Shown here piece after piece: positions 1 to 7,164 of a stretch of DNA of 31,246 nucleotides (positions within the stretch are counted from its first letter, which is position 1; each line of letters begins with the position of its first letter). The position numbers and the translations under genes were made by a program. This DNA comes from a virus, in the IMG/VR virus record IMGVR_UViG_3300033153_005453, positions 1-31,246 of that record; one strand, 5' to 3'. The notes under the pieces were generated by a model that ran no database searches, had not been told where the DNA came from, and worked only from the letters and a program-made list of their open reading frames with translations.

Positions 1-434
1 TATATCTGAGATTGAAATATCTTTAAACCGATTGTAAGAATCTTTGTTTACAATAAACATAGCACGTTTATCACTTATCACGACAGGAAACACACTCTTA
101 ACAAAAGGTAATACAAAGTTTACATCTTCTTCATATTTTGTTACGTGTATAGGTTCTAACATGTGTGAACCTTCGGTCAATTCATTTGAAAATGTGTATG
201 CGTCAAAGTCTCTACCCATAATTTCTTCTGGTGTAATGCAATCAAAACCAGAATCATAATCACCAATCACAATATAGTAATTATAAGGTATAGTTACTGA
301 ACCCTTACCATTTGCCAAAGCAAACATGACTTTAAAAAGAAATCACAGGCATCCATGTCGAATGTCCAGAAAAGTTTTGCTTTGTTATTATCGAATGTTT
401 CTATTCTTTTATAGTTCTCGTCCAGTAGGTGCAT
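1..434 (-). CDS. Hypothetical early protein, 3' end beyond window, apparent frameshift
   Basis: The gene begins with ATG at 434, four bases after the UvsW stop, and runs off the left edge. The opening frame encodes MHLLDENYKRIETF and continues to DACDFF at about 337, then would stop near 295. A second frame, -1 relative to the first, is open from there to position 1 (from an ATG at 325-327, MFALANGKGSV, to the edge). The frames meet at the run CTTTTTAAAG on the minus strand, around 331-340. One extra T would give one continuous protein of at least 145 residues. This could be a sequencing or assembly error, a real mutation, or programmed -1 slippage. I do not recognise the family. The spacing suggests co-transcription with UvsW. 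Confidence 0.55.
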
Positions 435-438
435 TTAT

Positions 439-1893
439 TCAACTTATAATTGTATTACTTACTTCCTTATAAGGGTAATGTAATTTCTTGTATTGTCGAA
501 TACGTTCTTTTACATGTTTCGTCCCTGAGAAACTGAAGTCTACCCACTTACCAGATGTACTATTATAAATGCACATCTTAGTATAGATATCAATTACTTT
601 TAGATGATTTTGATTACCATCTTTTCTTAGTCCACGTCCTATACTTTGTACTATTCTGGTTTCGTTCTTACCAATATCAACAGTAACAACACACGTGATT
701 GGATCAATACTTGTTCCTGTTCCAACTGTATCATAAGTTGCAATTAATTGGTAGTCTTTTTCGTGTTCCAACTTGTAATAATATTCTTCACGTTCTTTCT
801 CTGGTGTATCACCTGTTATAACATCATAACCAGTAAGAGACTTTAACTTGTTGGCAAATTCTTTGAAACAAAGTATCAGTGTTGTTTCTTTTTTTAGATT
901 GAGAACAAAGTCTGCTATTTCTGAAGCACGTTGATTATTAGACAACAAATATCTATCTTCGTCTGACCATTCCCATTCACTAATATCAAATATTTCTAAA
1001 CGATGTTCAATAGAATACATTTCTATATCACACGTTGATATGTATCCTTCATCTTGAAGTTGTTTAGGTGCAATCTTAATAAGAACATCACCACCAATAT
1101 GACATAATATTTTTTCTCGTTTATGTTTATCTTTTGGTACTGTACCTGTCATACCTAACCTGACCACAGCATGACATAACTCAGTTTCAAGTATATTAAA
1201 CATAACATCACCCATAACATGCATTTCATCATAGATAAGTCCTCCGAAACGCTCAAGACGATGTTTGTTGTTCTTAAGTAATTGCCATGTACATACAACA
1301 TGTTTTTTAGACCATTCAACTTCACGTTGCTTCTTAGACATCTTCTTGGTGATGTGACCTATATCTAAACCAACCATATCACAATCAGCGTAAACCTGTT
1401 TCACTAACTTTTCAGTTGGAACAATAGTAATGAATTCTAACTGGTCTTCATATACTTTAGTGACAATAGCAGACAACAAACCTTTACCTGCACTGGTAGG
1501 TAATTCAAACACACCACGTTCAGTATCAATCAGTTTGTTAATGGATTCGACTTGATACCAATACAACTCTAATCCGGTGTATGCAATGAAATCTTTATCA
1601 ATGTGTTTGGGTGTTGTGATAGACTCACGGTAGTCTTCTATAGCTATATCATAACCAAATGATTCTACCATAGGTAAAACTTTATCAAGCATATAGAAAT
1701 ATGTTCTGCCTGAACTGAAGAATTGAGATTCCATCCCATCAGTTATTTTCATTTTGTATTCGGCAGTATGGAATGCACCTTTTATCATTAGCTTAGTAGC
1801 TTTAATGATTTTGTTGATGTGGTGTTTTTCTAATCCTTCAAATGCAACGTTAACTTCGTCAAACAGGTGTAATGTTGTTTTTCTTTTTATCAT
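439..1893 (-). CDS. uvsW: UvsW-like superfamily 2 helicase
   Basis: This 484-residue protein is close to T4 UvsW (503). T4 UvsW unwinds R-loops and branched DNA and moves Holliday and fork junctions, ending origin-dependent replication. Visible motifs are the YQ pair (about 113), motif I PTSAGKG (132-138), motif II DEMH (222-225), motif III GMTGT (247-251) and motif VI QSIGRGLR (416-423). Motif I has Gly after the lysine instead of Ser/Thr. T4 UvsW also departs from the classical Walker A, so activity is still likely. The start is two bases after the stop of the preceding small gene, so translation is probably coupled. The UvsY-like gene lies about 1.3 kb upstream on the same strand, as expected for a T4-type recombination block. 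Confidence 0.9.
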   Translation of the reverse strand: MIKRKTTLHLFDEVNVAFEGLEKHHINKIIKATKLMIKGAFHTAEYKMKITDGMESQFFSSGRTYFYMLDKVLPMVESFGYDIAIEDYRESITTPKHIDKDFIAYTGLELYWYQVESINKLIDTERGVFELPTSAGKGLLSAIVTKVYEDQLEFITIVPTEKLVKQVYADCDMVGLDIGHITKKMSKKQREVEWSKKHVVCTWQLLKNNKHRLERFGGLIYDEMHVMGDVMFNILETELCHAVVRLGMTGTVPKDKHKREKILCHIGGDVLIKIAPKQLQDEGYISTCDIEMYSIEHRLEIFDISEWEWSDEDRYLLSNNQRASEIADFVLNLKKETTLILCFKEFANKLKSLTGYDVITGDTPEKEREEYYYKLEHEKDYQLIATYDTVGTGTSIDPITCVVTVDIGKNETRIVQSIGRGLRKDGNQNHLKVIDIYTKMCIYNSTSGKWVDFSFSGTKHVKERIRQYKKLHYPYKEVSNTIIS

Positions 1894-1895
1894 TA

Positions 1896-2177
1896 TTATA
1901 ACATTAAGTACTCTAAGTAAAGTAATCCTTCCTCTGTTGGTGTTACTTCATATACATATACATATGTTTTAGAATTACACATGTATTGCTTTTCTGCCAA
2001 AGATGTATTTACCACAGTTAAAAATCCACATTCAACTGCTCTATCAATGGTTTCCTTAAATGATGATTTTTTTGTACATGTTCTTGACAATGTAGGATTG
2101 TTTGTTGCCCGTAATGCTCTTATCATATCATGTTTTATTTGATGACTAACGTGATCTCCTTGGTCAAAATTTTTCAT
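1896..2177 (-). CDS. Small winged-helix-like protein, array member 1
   Basis: This 93-residue protein has no recognised function. It ends YEVTPTEEGLLYLEYLML, which matches the C-terminal signature of three genes upstream (hydrophobic-E-hydrophobic-T-E-x-G-x-x-Y-hydrophobic-x-[FY]-x-L-L). It also shares the preceding helix and strand pattern (FKETIDRAVECGFLTVV). The order helix, G-F/Y-I/L strand, then T-x-x-G helix resembles the end of a winged-helix domain, so a DNA-binding or regulatory role is inferred. The N-terminal 30 residues are not shared and carry several His and basic residues. It is the last member of the array, just ahead of UvsW, after a 96-bp gap. The ribosome-binding site is weak. 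Confidence 0.7.
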   Translation of the reverse strand: MKNFDQGDHVSHQIKHDMIRALRATNNPTLSRTCTKKSSFKETIDRAVECGFLTVVNTSLAEKQYMCNSKTYVYVYEVTPTEEGLLYLEYLML

Positions 2178-2273
2178 AACATATCAAAATCTATTCTCAA
2201 TAAAAACTTATCAGTTAATCTAAAATCATACACAAACGTTAATGAAACTTTATTATAACTTGGTATAAATGGT

Positions 2274-2462
2274 TCATTCAATATATTCAATTATTATATC
2301 ACCATTAGCTATAAGTTTAAGTATGTCTTTTTTATAACGAGAATTATCAGTACATGTAAATCTGTGAAATTTACTTCCTATCTCATTATACTCACCAATA
2401 AGTCTTATTATAAAATCTTGATCAATATCATTTTCTTTTTCAATATCCAATATATACGTCAT
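2274..2462 (-). CDS. Short array member lacking the C-terminal signature
   Basis: This 62-residue protein overlaps the upstream gene by four bases (ATGA). Its C-terminal part, YKKDILKLIANGDIIIEYIE, aligns by eye with the helix and Gly-strand segment of the neighbours (FKETIDRAVECGFLTVV; WVNWGIECGYIIIV) but stops before the T-E-x-G helix. It therefore looks like a truncated or diverged paralogue. It is followed by 96 bp without a gene (2178-2273). That gap holds an AT-rich TATAAT-like element on the minus strand with no good -35, and nothing else I can support. The length and overlap favour a real gene, but the function is unknown. Confidence 0.6.
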   Translation of the reverse strand: MTYILDIEKENDIDQDFIIRLIGEYNEIGSKFHRFTCTDNSRYKKDILKLIANGDIIIEYIE

Positions 2463-2710
2463 AACAAATTAAACCTTATCCACGCATCACCTTCATCAGT
2501 AAGTTTAAATTCATAATCTTGATTGTTGTTGTGAGTTCTTACTAATTCAACAAAACCACATGTATGTGCGATACAATACGCTTGAAGTACATCACCAAAC
2601 GAATTCACACTATCATCTACATGAATGATGACAGCTTCACATTTTTCGTATTTATACATACGTGTGAATCTGTCTATGATCATTCTATCAACCCAATTGA
2701 AGTGTTTCAT
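2459..2710 (-). CDS. Small winged-helix-like protein, array member 3
   Basis: This 83-residue protein ends YEFKLTDEGDAWIRFNLL, a clear version of the array signature. The segment VLQAYCIAHTCGFVELVR corresponds to the helix and Gly-strand of the other members. The N-terminus (MKHFNWVDRMIIDRFTRMYKY) has no match in its neighbours. It overlaps both flanking genes by four bases, so the set is probably translated in a coupled series. The function is unknown; the winged-helix-like reading is inference from residue pattern only. Confidence 0.7.
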   Translation of the reverse strand: MKHFNWVDRMIIDRFTRMYKYEKCEAVIIHVDDSVNSFGDVLQAYCIAHTCGFVELVRTHNNNQDYEFKLTDEGDAWIRFNLL

Positions 2711-2955
2711 AATAATGTAAAGGTAACATATTCTTTACCAGCTTCAGTTAATTCCAAAGTGTAATAAATCCTATTAAGCGTGGTATCGTGCTCACATGGT
2801 TCACGATTTACTATAATGATATATCCACATTCAATCCCCCAATTTACCCAATAATACATAGGTGAATGTGGTTCATATGCTATTTTGTTTTCATATATCA
2901 GATCCTGATAAAATCTGTTACGTTGTTTTGGATCTACTATATACTCATGAATCAT
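2707..2955 (-). CDS. Small winged-helix-like protein, array member 4
   Basis: This 82-residue protein has the best array consensus: YYWVNWGIECGYIIIV followed by YTLELTEAGKEYVTFTLL. The LTEAGKEYV ending is typical of the last helix in MarR/PadR-like winged-helix proteins, which is family knowledge and not proof here. The N-terminal half (MIHEYIVDPKQRNRFYQDL) parallels the next member (SRDGFFKKLL), which suggests recent duplication between these two. It overlaps both neighbours by four bases. There is no catalytic motif, no transmembrane segment and no signal peptide. Confidence 0.72.
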   Translation of the reverse strand: MIHEYIVDPKQRNRFYQDLIYENKIAYEPHSPMYYWVNWGIECGYIIIVNREPCEHDTTLNRIYYTLELTEAGKEYVTFTLL

Positions 2956-3185
2956 AATAACAAAAACTCTACGTATGCTTTACCTTCTTCAGTAAATTCA
3001 ATGGTGCATGTTACTTGGTATTCGGTATGTTCTACTTCGCATTCAAACGCCTTGATATAATTTAACCTCTCACCCCACTCAACCCACTTAGCTATTTCTG
3101 AACCACAGTCATATTCAATCATATTATCATTCAATAATTTTTTAAAAAAACCATCACGACTTGTTATACCGAATGATGTCATCAT
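2952..3185 (-). CDS. Small winged-helix-like protein, array member 5
   Basis: This 77-residue protein contains IAKWVEWGERLNYIKAFE and ends CTIEFTEEGKAYVEFLLL, closely matching array member 4. It starts at the ATG sharing one base with the UvsY-like stop (TAATG); a second in-frame ATG follows immediately. It is the first array member in the direction of transcription. The protein is acidic and has no known motif. Its position between a recombination mediator and a helicase may reflect operon convenience and not a shared function. Confidence 0.72.
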   Translation of the reverse strand: MMTSFGITSRDGFFKKLLNDNMIEYDCGSEIAKWVEWGERLNYIKAFECEVEHTEYQVTCTIEFTEEGKAYVEFLLL

Positions 3186-3613
3186 TAGATTAATTTCGTG
3201 TTGTTAACTTGGTTAATGATACTTGCGGTCAAATCTTTCAGTACATATTTACGACTTTCAATAACATCACAGACTGAATCAATCTGTTTTTTCAATCTAT
3301 AAATTTTGTTCTTCTTACGAATTGCATCATTGTAAGCAGGATCTTGATCAACAAAATGTTTTGCATCAGTTGAATTGCGTGATTTGTAATTATCACTTTG
3401 GGCAGCAACATAAGCATGTCCAGCAGCTTCATCAACTTCTCTTTCTACATCTTTGTACAAAACTGCAACATTAGCAGCTAATATACCCCATACACGTTGT
3501 AAGCTAGGTTGGGAGGTTAATGCAGGTTCGAGTTTATCACCTTTGAGATTAATATCATCTTCAATGGTTTTTTCGAGTTTATCATATTCTTTTTGACAGT
3601 CTTCAAGGTTCAT
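3185..3613 (-). CDS. uvsY: UvsY-like recombination mediator
   Basis: This is a 142-residue, helix-rich, charged protein, the same size as T4 UvsY (137). T4 UvsY helps UvsX displace Gp32 from single-stranded DNA. The layout matches UvsY by eye: a W-containing helix (about 42-54, WGILAANVAVLYKDVE), a small-residue stretch with Tyr, an acidic linker, then a C-terminal helix ending in VIESRKYVLKDL, like the I-x-SRG-x-A-IK segment of UvsY. The call also rests on context, since it heads the operon that ends in UvsW. The start codon has AAGAGAATG ahead of it. No catalytic motif is expected. A generic small coiled-coil protein is the alternative. Confidence 0.55.
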   Translation of the reverse strand: MNLEDCQKEYDKLEKTIEDDINLKGDKLEPALTSQPSLQRVWGILAANVAVLYKDVEREVDEAAGHAYVAAQSDNYKSRNSTDAKHFVDQDPAYNDAIRKKNKIYRLKKQIDSVCDVIESRKYVLKDLTASIINQVNNTKLI

Positions 3614-3638
3614 TTTAGCATTCTCTTAATATTATTTT

Positions 3639-3646
3639 TATAAATA
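3639..3646 (+). promoter_or_regulatory. T4-type late promoter
   Basis: A perfect TATAAATA octamer followed by C, 24 bases before the start at 3671. T4 late genes use this -10 element with the phage sigma factor gp55. It overlaps the upstream region of the divergent UvsY-like gene. Confidence 0.75.
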
Positions 3647-3670
3647 CAATAACAGTATGGAGTTTTTTGA

Positions 3671-3943
3671 ATGATAAGTAAAGATATTTTTAACACAGAC
3701 GAAGATGAATTTGATTTCACTAATATAGATTTTGAATCGTATGAAGATTTTTTGTATAACCCTGTGGGTGTCCATATTGATCCAGAAACCAGAGTAGATG
3801 TTATTCAAAATGCCCAAGTAATTAAAACTGATTCATGGGAAAATATTGTCGCATGGATAAACGACAATTTCAATAAATTATCTGGTAAATTTGATATATC
3901 ACATCAAGGTGCGGTATTGCACACCATAACATTATCAAGTTAA
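3671..3943 (+). CDS. Small acidic late protein, unknown
   Basis: This 90-residue protein is very acidic in its first half (NTDEDEFDFTNIDFESYEDF). It has no transmembrane segment or known motif. GGAG at 3659-3662 precedes the ATG, and a perfect late promoter lies just upstream, so expression with virion genes is likely. Its 3' end overlaps the oppositely oriented homing endonuclease by nine bases, so the HEN has settled directly behind it. The function is not recognised; acidic late proteins of this size can be minor virion or assembly factors. Confidence 0.65.
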   Translation: MISKDIFNTDEDEFDFTNIDFESYEDFLYNPVGVHIDPETRVDVIQNAQVIKTDSWENIVAWINDNFNKLSGKFDISHQGAVLHTITLSS

Positions 3944-4882
3944 CGTGTTGATAATTTGTTGATATTGTTCCTCTGTAAAATCTGACTTGTATCGCCACAA
4001 TCTATTATGAGCTAAATTAAGACCTGATTTCTTTTTTAATGCTCTTATTAAAGTAGTTCTAGGAATTTTACCACATTTAACTGCTTCTGTTATAGATTTA
4101 TATTCGTGTATTAATACACCAGTTATATTCAACTCTAATACCTTTTTACATAACGAATTATTTCTTAATTTTTCTTTAGTTTCTTCTGAAACTATCCGTC
4201 CTTTTAAAGATTCTGAAATTTTAAGTTTAGTTTCATCGGATATAACCAAATTCCTCATTTTTTCTTTAGTTTCATCTGAATGTTTTTTACCAAGATTAGC
4301 TTGTCTCAGTTTTTCTTTAGTTTCGTCTGAACGTGGTTTACCATAAAGTGGGTGATTTGACCCACTCATACGTTCACTCATTTTTTTCTTCCATTCTTCT
4401 GAATGTGTTTTACCATAATTATGGTGGTTCTCCCCACTCATTTTTTTAATACTTTCTTCAGTGTGTTTCATGCCAAGAGTAGCTTGTCTCATTTTTTCTT
4501 TAGTTTCATCAGAGAATTTTTTACCATAAAAGTGATGTTTTTCTCCTTTAAGTGCTTCTGATATTTTATTCCTTGTTTCTTCGGAACGGATATAATTATC
4601 ACCACCAGAAGTCATATTATACCCAACACCATCATACGTGTCATAATAAGCTATCCATTTAATTTCAGATTCATTGAGTTGATCTATGTTTTCATTCGTA
4701 TCATCAATAACTTCAAATTGAAAATTTTCAACACCATACTTCCGCAAAGCGTTATTAATAGCAAAATCAGAACCACTTTTAGTCTTTGATTTATGTGCTG
4801 TCCACCTTTTGAGTGGATCATTTATAGTTTGTCCAACATACTTCTTGTTATTAACTAAATTTGTTATTAAATAAATGTACAT
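3935..4882 (-). CDS. GIY-YIG homing endonuclease with NUMOD3 repeats (HEN1)
   Basis: A 315-residue free-standing homing endonuclease that would cut a homologous HEN-free site and copy itself in. The N-terminus MYIYLITNLVNNKKYVGQT carries both halves of the GIY-YIG motif. RW follows at about 27, and a conserved Glu lies in NESEIKWIAYYDT. After that come many copies of a short NUMOD3 DNA-binding motif (DETKEKMRQ type, about 110-250). The tail is a NUMOD1/HTH-like segment (KKVLELNITGVLIHEYKSIT). The start is chosen at ATG 4882 because AGGAGG lies at 4887-4892; the frame opens upstream with TTG at 4918. It is transcribed against both neighbours and has its own late promoter. Confidence 0.92.
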   Translation of the reverse strand: MYIYLITNLVNNKKYVGQTINDPLKRWTAHKSKTKSGSDFAINNALRKYGVENFQFEVIDDTNENIDQLNESEIKWIAYYDTYDGVGYNMTSGGDNYIRSEETRNKISEALKGEKHHFYGKKFSDETKEKMRQATLGMKHTEESIKKMSGENHHNYGKTHSEEWKKKMSERMSGSNHPLYGKPRSDETKEKLRQANLGKKHSDETKEKMRNLVISDETKLKISESLKGRIVSEETKEKLRNNSLCKKVLELNITGVLIHEYKSITEAVKCGKIPRTTLIRALKKKSGLNLAHNRLWRYKSDFTEEQYQQIINTLT

Positions 4883-4908
4883 TAATCCTCCTGTCATGTA
4901 TATACCAT

Positions 4909-4916
4909 TATTTATC
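4909..4916 (-). promoter_or_regulatory. Late promoter of HEN1 (GATAAATA)
   Basis: GATAAATA on the minus strand, differing from the T4 octamer only in the first base. If transcription starts six bases beyond it, the leader is about 21 bases and includes the strong AGGAGG site of HEN1. It stands back to back with the plus-strand late promoter at 4934. Confidence 0.6.
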
Positions 4917-4933
4917 AATTTTATTTACATTTG

Positions 4934-4941
4934 TATAAATA
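4934..4941 (+). promoter_or_regulatory. T4-type late promoter
   Basis: A perfect TATAAATA followed by C, 40 bases before the structural gene at 4982. Confidence 0.8.
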
Positions 4942-4981
4942 CATACATAAACAAAATTATTCAAATATAGGAGAAATAATA

Positions 4982-5713
4982 ATGTCTACAACTATAAATT
5001 CAATTTCGTGCTATGCCACCAAAACTCGCGGTACTGCACAATCTTTCATTCGTGTTGCTGTCGTAAATGCTGCTGACGTAGCTAATATGGACACAGACGA
5101 AACTGCTGGTGGTTCTGCTGCTGGTGTACAAACTGTCGATTTTGACGCAAGTGCTGTTGGTGGTAATGATGCAGGTTTAGTAACTGCTACATATACTGCT
5201 TCAATTAATCTTGATGGTACTGCTTATCCAATCTCTGTTGATGTAACTACTGCTGATACTTTCACTACTGTTATCGGTCTTATCAATGCTGATTTACCGG
5301 GTACTGAACTTGCAATTTCTGGTGGTAATTTAGTAGTAACAAGTCCTACAACTGGTCTTGCTTCTTACGTGGCAATTACTGATGTTGATTTGTTTGTTGG
5401 TATGTCTGGTTATGCTGGTTTACTTGGTGCGGTTGACGGTGGTTTACTTGGTCAATTATCAACACGTACTTTAGCTAATGGTTCAAACGCTTTATCTGCA
5501 TATTCACCTGCTGAGGAAGTTTATGATGCAAGTGCTGATAAGGAAGAAATTGCAGCAAATGTGACTGATAATACTGGTGGTACTGCTGGTTCTACTATTG
5601 AAGATGTTACTGCTACACCAACACAAACATTAGTCAATAACAACTTTGCTACTTTAGCAGACAAAATTGATGCGTTACAAAATGTTGTGGAAAAAGCTGA
5701 ATTAGCTAAGTAA
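4982..5713 (+). CDS. Probable virion structural protein, Ala/Gly/Thr-rich
   Basis: This 243-residue protein is dominated by Ala, Gly, Thr, Val and Asp. It contains beta-rich segments such as YTASINLDGTAYPISVDV and ELAISGGNLVVTS, a pattern common in phage decoration, fibre and tail proteins. A short helical tail follows (ATLADKIDALQNVVEKAELAK). The start is ATG 4982, with AGGAGA at 4969-4974; an upstream in-frame TTG is disfavoured because it lies inside the late promoter. The gene is a single transcription unit: late promoter upstream, intrinsic terminator downstream. That suggests high, isolated expression. The exact virion location is unknown. Confidence 0.75.
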   Translation: MSTTINSISCYATKTRGTAQSFIRVAVVNAADVANMDTDETAGGSAAGVQTVDFDASAVGGNDAGLVTATYTASINLDGTAYPISVDVTTADTFTTVIGLINADLPGTELAISGGNLVVTSPTTGLASYVAITDVDLFVGMSGYAGLLGAVDGGLLGQLSTRTLANGSNALSAYSPAEEVYDASADKEEIAANVTDNTGGTAGSTIEDVTATPTQTLVNNNFATLADKIDALQNVVEKAELAK

Positions 5714-5732
5714 TATTAATTCATAAGATAAG

Positions 5733-5763
5733 AAAAAGGGATACTTTTATAGTATCCCTTTTT
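5733..5763. terminator. Bidirectional intrinsic terminator
   Basis: A 13-bp perfect stem (5733-5745 pairing with 5751-5763) with a five-base loop. It is flanked by A-runs on one side and T-runs on the other, so it can act on both strands. It separates the plus-strand structural gene from the minus-strand gene ending at 5770. Confidence 0.93.
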
Positions 5764-5769
5764 TATTAC

Positions 5770-5997
5770 CTATAATACCTTAAAACTTATTACATCAATA
5801 AGATCACCGTCATAACTATTGACAAAATCATTCATATTGATTCCATCTTTAATTTCCAGACGATAATACTTACCACCTACTAATGCGAATATAGAACCAC
5901 TGATATAATACAGAGTCCCATCAGAAAATTTATATTCAGTTCTCATACCCTGAATATAATATTTTTCAACTTCTTCTGTTATTTCAAAATGGATCAC
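5770..5997 (-). CDS. Small hypothetical protein behind uvsX
   Basis: A 75-residue acidic protein with a beta-rich pattern (TEYKFSDGTLYYISG, KYYRLEIKDG). The start is a GTG at 5997, 16 bases after the uvsX stop; an ATG at residue 18 is an alternative. There is no clear ribosome-binding site, so it may rely on coupling to uvsX. The family is not recognised. The bidirectional terminator follows. Confidence 0.55.
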   Translation of the reverse strand: MIHFEITEEVEKYYIQGMRTEYKFSDGTLYYISGSIFALVGGKYYRLEIKDGINMNDFVNSYDGDLIDVISFKVL

Positions 5998-6013
5998 AAA
6001 ATATAATTAACTG

Positions 6014-7024
6014 TTAATCTTCTGGGCGTAGTTCACCATCATTAACTTCTATGATGTCATTAACTGCATCAAAATCAAAAAGTTTAAGGTAGTGATCTTT
6101 GAAAGTTGATTTCTGGAATTTAACTAACCCCCCATCATCATCTTCATAACTATACCAAGAACTTCCTTTGGAATGTGCTACTAGTTCAGCTTTTTCTGCA
6201 AGTTCAAGTAATCCATCAATAGGATCGACACCTTTATCATAAGGAACTTCTAAACGAATTTTACGACCAAGTTGTGTGTATCTTGATTTAGTAGTTTCGG
6301 CAGTAATTTTGACTCCGACCACATCAGTATCTTCTTTCAATTTTAACTTAGATAATGCAACTATTAATGATGGAAAAAAAATCATACCTTCACCACCACT
6401 AGGAATGATAGTACCAAGACCATTTTTCAAATCTTGATTTTTGTATGCATGTGAAGTCATGATGCAAAAATTATCACGTTCACTAATCTTGTGATTAATG
6501 TTCTTTGCAAATTGTTTAATACGTTTTGCAAAAAGTCCCATATCAGTAGTCACTTTACCTTTATTGAAATTTTCCATTTCAGCTTCAGTTTCCATACCAG
6601 ACAATGAATCAATTACATAACATACCTTATCATCATCACCAAAACTATTAAAAATGGCCGACATATTAGCAGTTGCTTCTTCAATTGTTTTCACATTGAC
6701 TGTGGTAAATTTATCTTCGGACATATCAATACCAATCTTTTCCATATATTTTTTATGGATAGACCGTTCTGAATCAAGATATACTATATGATATCCTTTG
6801 TCTTGTGCTTGTTTTGCAATCATGGATGCAATAAATGTCTTACCTGAACCTTGTAGTCCAAATAACAATACAGTACGTCTGTTTGGTATACCACGATTAA
6901 AATCACCAGTAAGATTAAAATTCAATGCGTGATTACCTGATGATAACCATACATCAGATTCAGCACTACCAGTAGACGCTTTAACTTTTTCCAGTGCTTT
7001 TTTCATTTTGGTTATGTCAACCAT
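6014..7024 (-). CDS. uvsX: UvsX/RecA-family strand-exchange recombinase
   Basis: This 336-residue recombinase forms filaments on single-stranded DNA and drives strand exchange and recombination-dependent replication in T4-type phages. It has Walker A GLQGSGKT (56-63), a probable catalytic Glu in YLDSERS (about 83-89), and Walker B YVID (136-139) followed by SLSGME. It is shorter than T4 UvsX (391), and its Walker A is closer to the RecA form than to the T4 form. The ribosome-binding site AAGGGG is at 7034-7039, nine bases before ATG. It is preceded by an unusual leader with promoter, hairpins and terminator (7070-7193). The UvsY-like and UvsW proteins are encoded in the other early block. Confidence 0.92.
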   Translation of the reverse strand: MVDITKMKKALEKVKASTGSAESDVWLSSGNHALNFNLTGDFNRGIPNRRTVLLFGLQGSGKTFIASMIAKQAQDKGYHIVYLDSERSIHKKYMEKIGIDMSEDKFTTVNVKTIEEATANMSAIFNSFGDDDKVCYVIDSLSGMETEAEMENFNKGKVTTDMGLFAKRIKQFAKNINHKISERDNFCIMTSHAYKNQDLKNGLGTIIPSGGEGMIFFPSLIVALSKLKLKEDTDVVGVKITAETTKSRYTQLGRKIRLEVPYDKGVDPIDGLLELAEKAELVAHSKGSSWYSYEDDDGGLVKFQKSTFKDHYLKLFDFDAVNDIIEVNDGELRPED

Positions 7025-7069
7025 TATATATTTCCCCTTTTATTCTTATTATTTTCTTGGAGTGTACAA

Positions 7070-7158
7070 CAAAAAAAAGGGCAACACAATAATTATGTTG
7101 CCCTTTTGTCCAAATGGACTAAAGTTTTTGCGTGAACTAAGGGGTTCACGGCTTTGAG
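7070..7158 (-). ncRNA. Putative phage small RNA or uvsX leader attenuator
   Basis: From the promoter at 7165-7193 a transcript would begin near 7158 and reach the terminator at 7075-7107, giving about 90 nt. Three hairpins are visible: CGTGAAC/GTTCACG (7131-7150, six-base loop reading CCCUUA in the RNA), GTCC/GGAC (7108-7119), and the GC-rich terminator stem followed by eight U. With its adjacent base the first loop offers CCCCUU, complementary to the AAGGGG site of uvsX downstream. It could therefore be a stand-alone RNA acting on SD sequences, or a leader that controls uvsX by termination and SD pairing. I saw no reading frame or tRNA fold. Function is inference. Confidence 0.6.
7075..7107 (-). 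terminator. Intrinsic terminator upstream of uvsX
   Basis: A 12-bp perfect stem (7075-7086 with 7096-7107) with a nine-base loop, followed on the minus strand by a run of eight T (7071-7078, partly in the stem). On the plus strand only four T follow, so it mainly acts on minus-strand transcripts. It sits between a strong promoter and uvsX. Confidence 0.9.
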
Positions 7159-7164
7159 GAATTC

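Noticed and set aside
44-259. 71-codon plus-strand frame at the left edge
   Set aside because: It is antisense to the open minus-strand gene, with no ribosome-binding site and Ser/Thr-rich shadow composition.
1754-1972. Plus-strand frame coding a hydrophobic peptide
   Set aside because: It is antisense to the 5' part of UvsW and the preceding gene; hydrophobicity is a typical result of reading AT-rich antisense DNA.
2261-2270. TATAAATG on the plus strand resembling a late promoter
   Set aside because: The last base differs and no plus-strand gene follows; the region codes on the minus strand.
3935-4918. Upstream TTG start at 4918 for HEN1
   Set aside because: It lies within the late promoter; ATG 4882 has AGGAGG and begins the nuclease domain.
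7100-7160. Possible tRNA or tRNA-like element upstream of uvsX
   Set aside because: The hairpins are sequential, not cloverleaf; no anticodon arm, T-arm motif or acceptor pairing is present.
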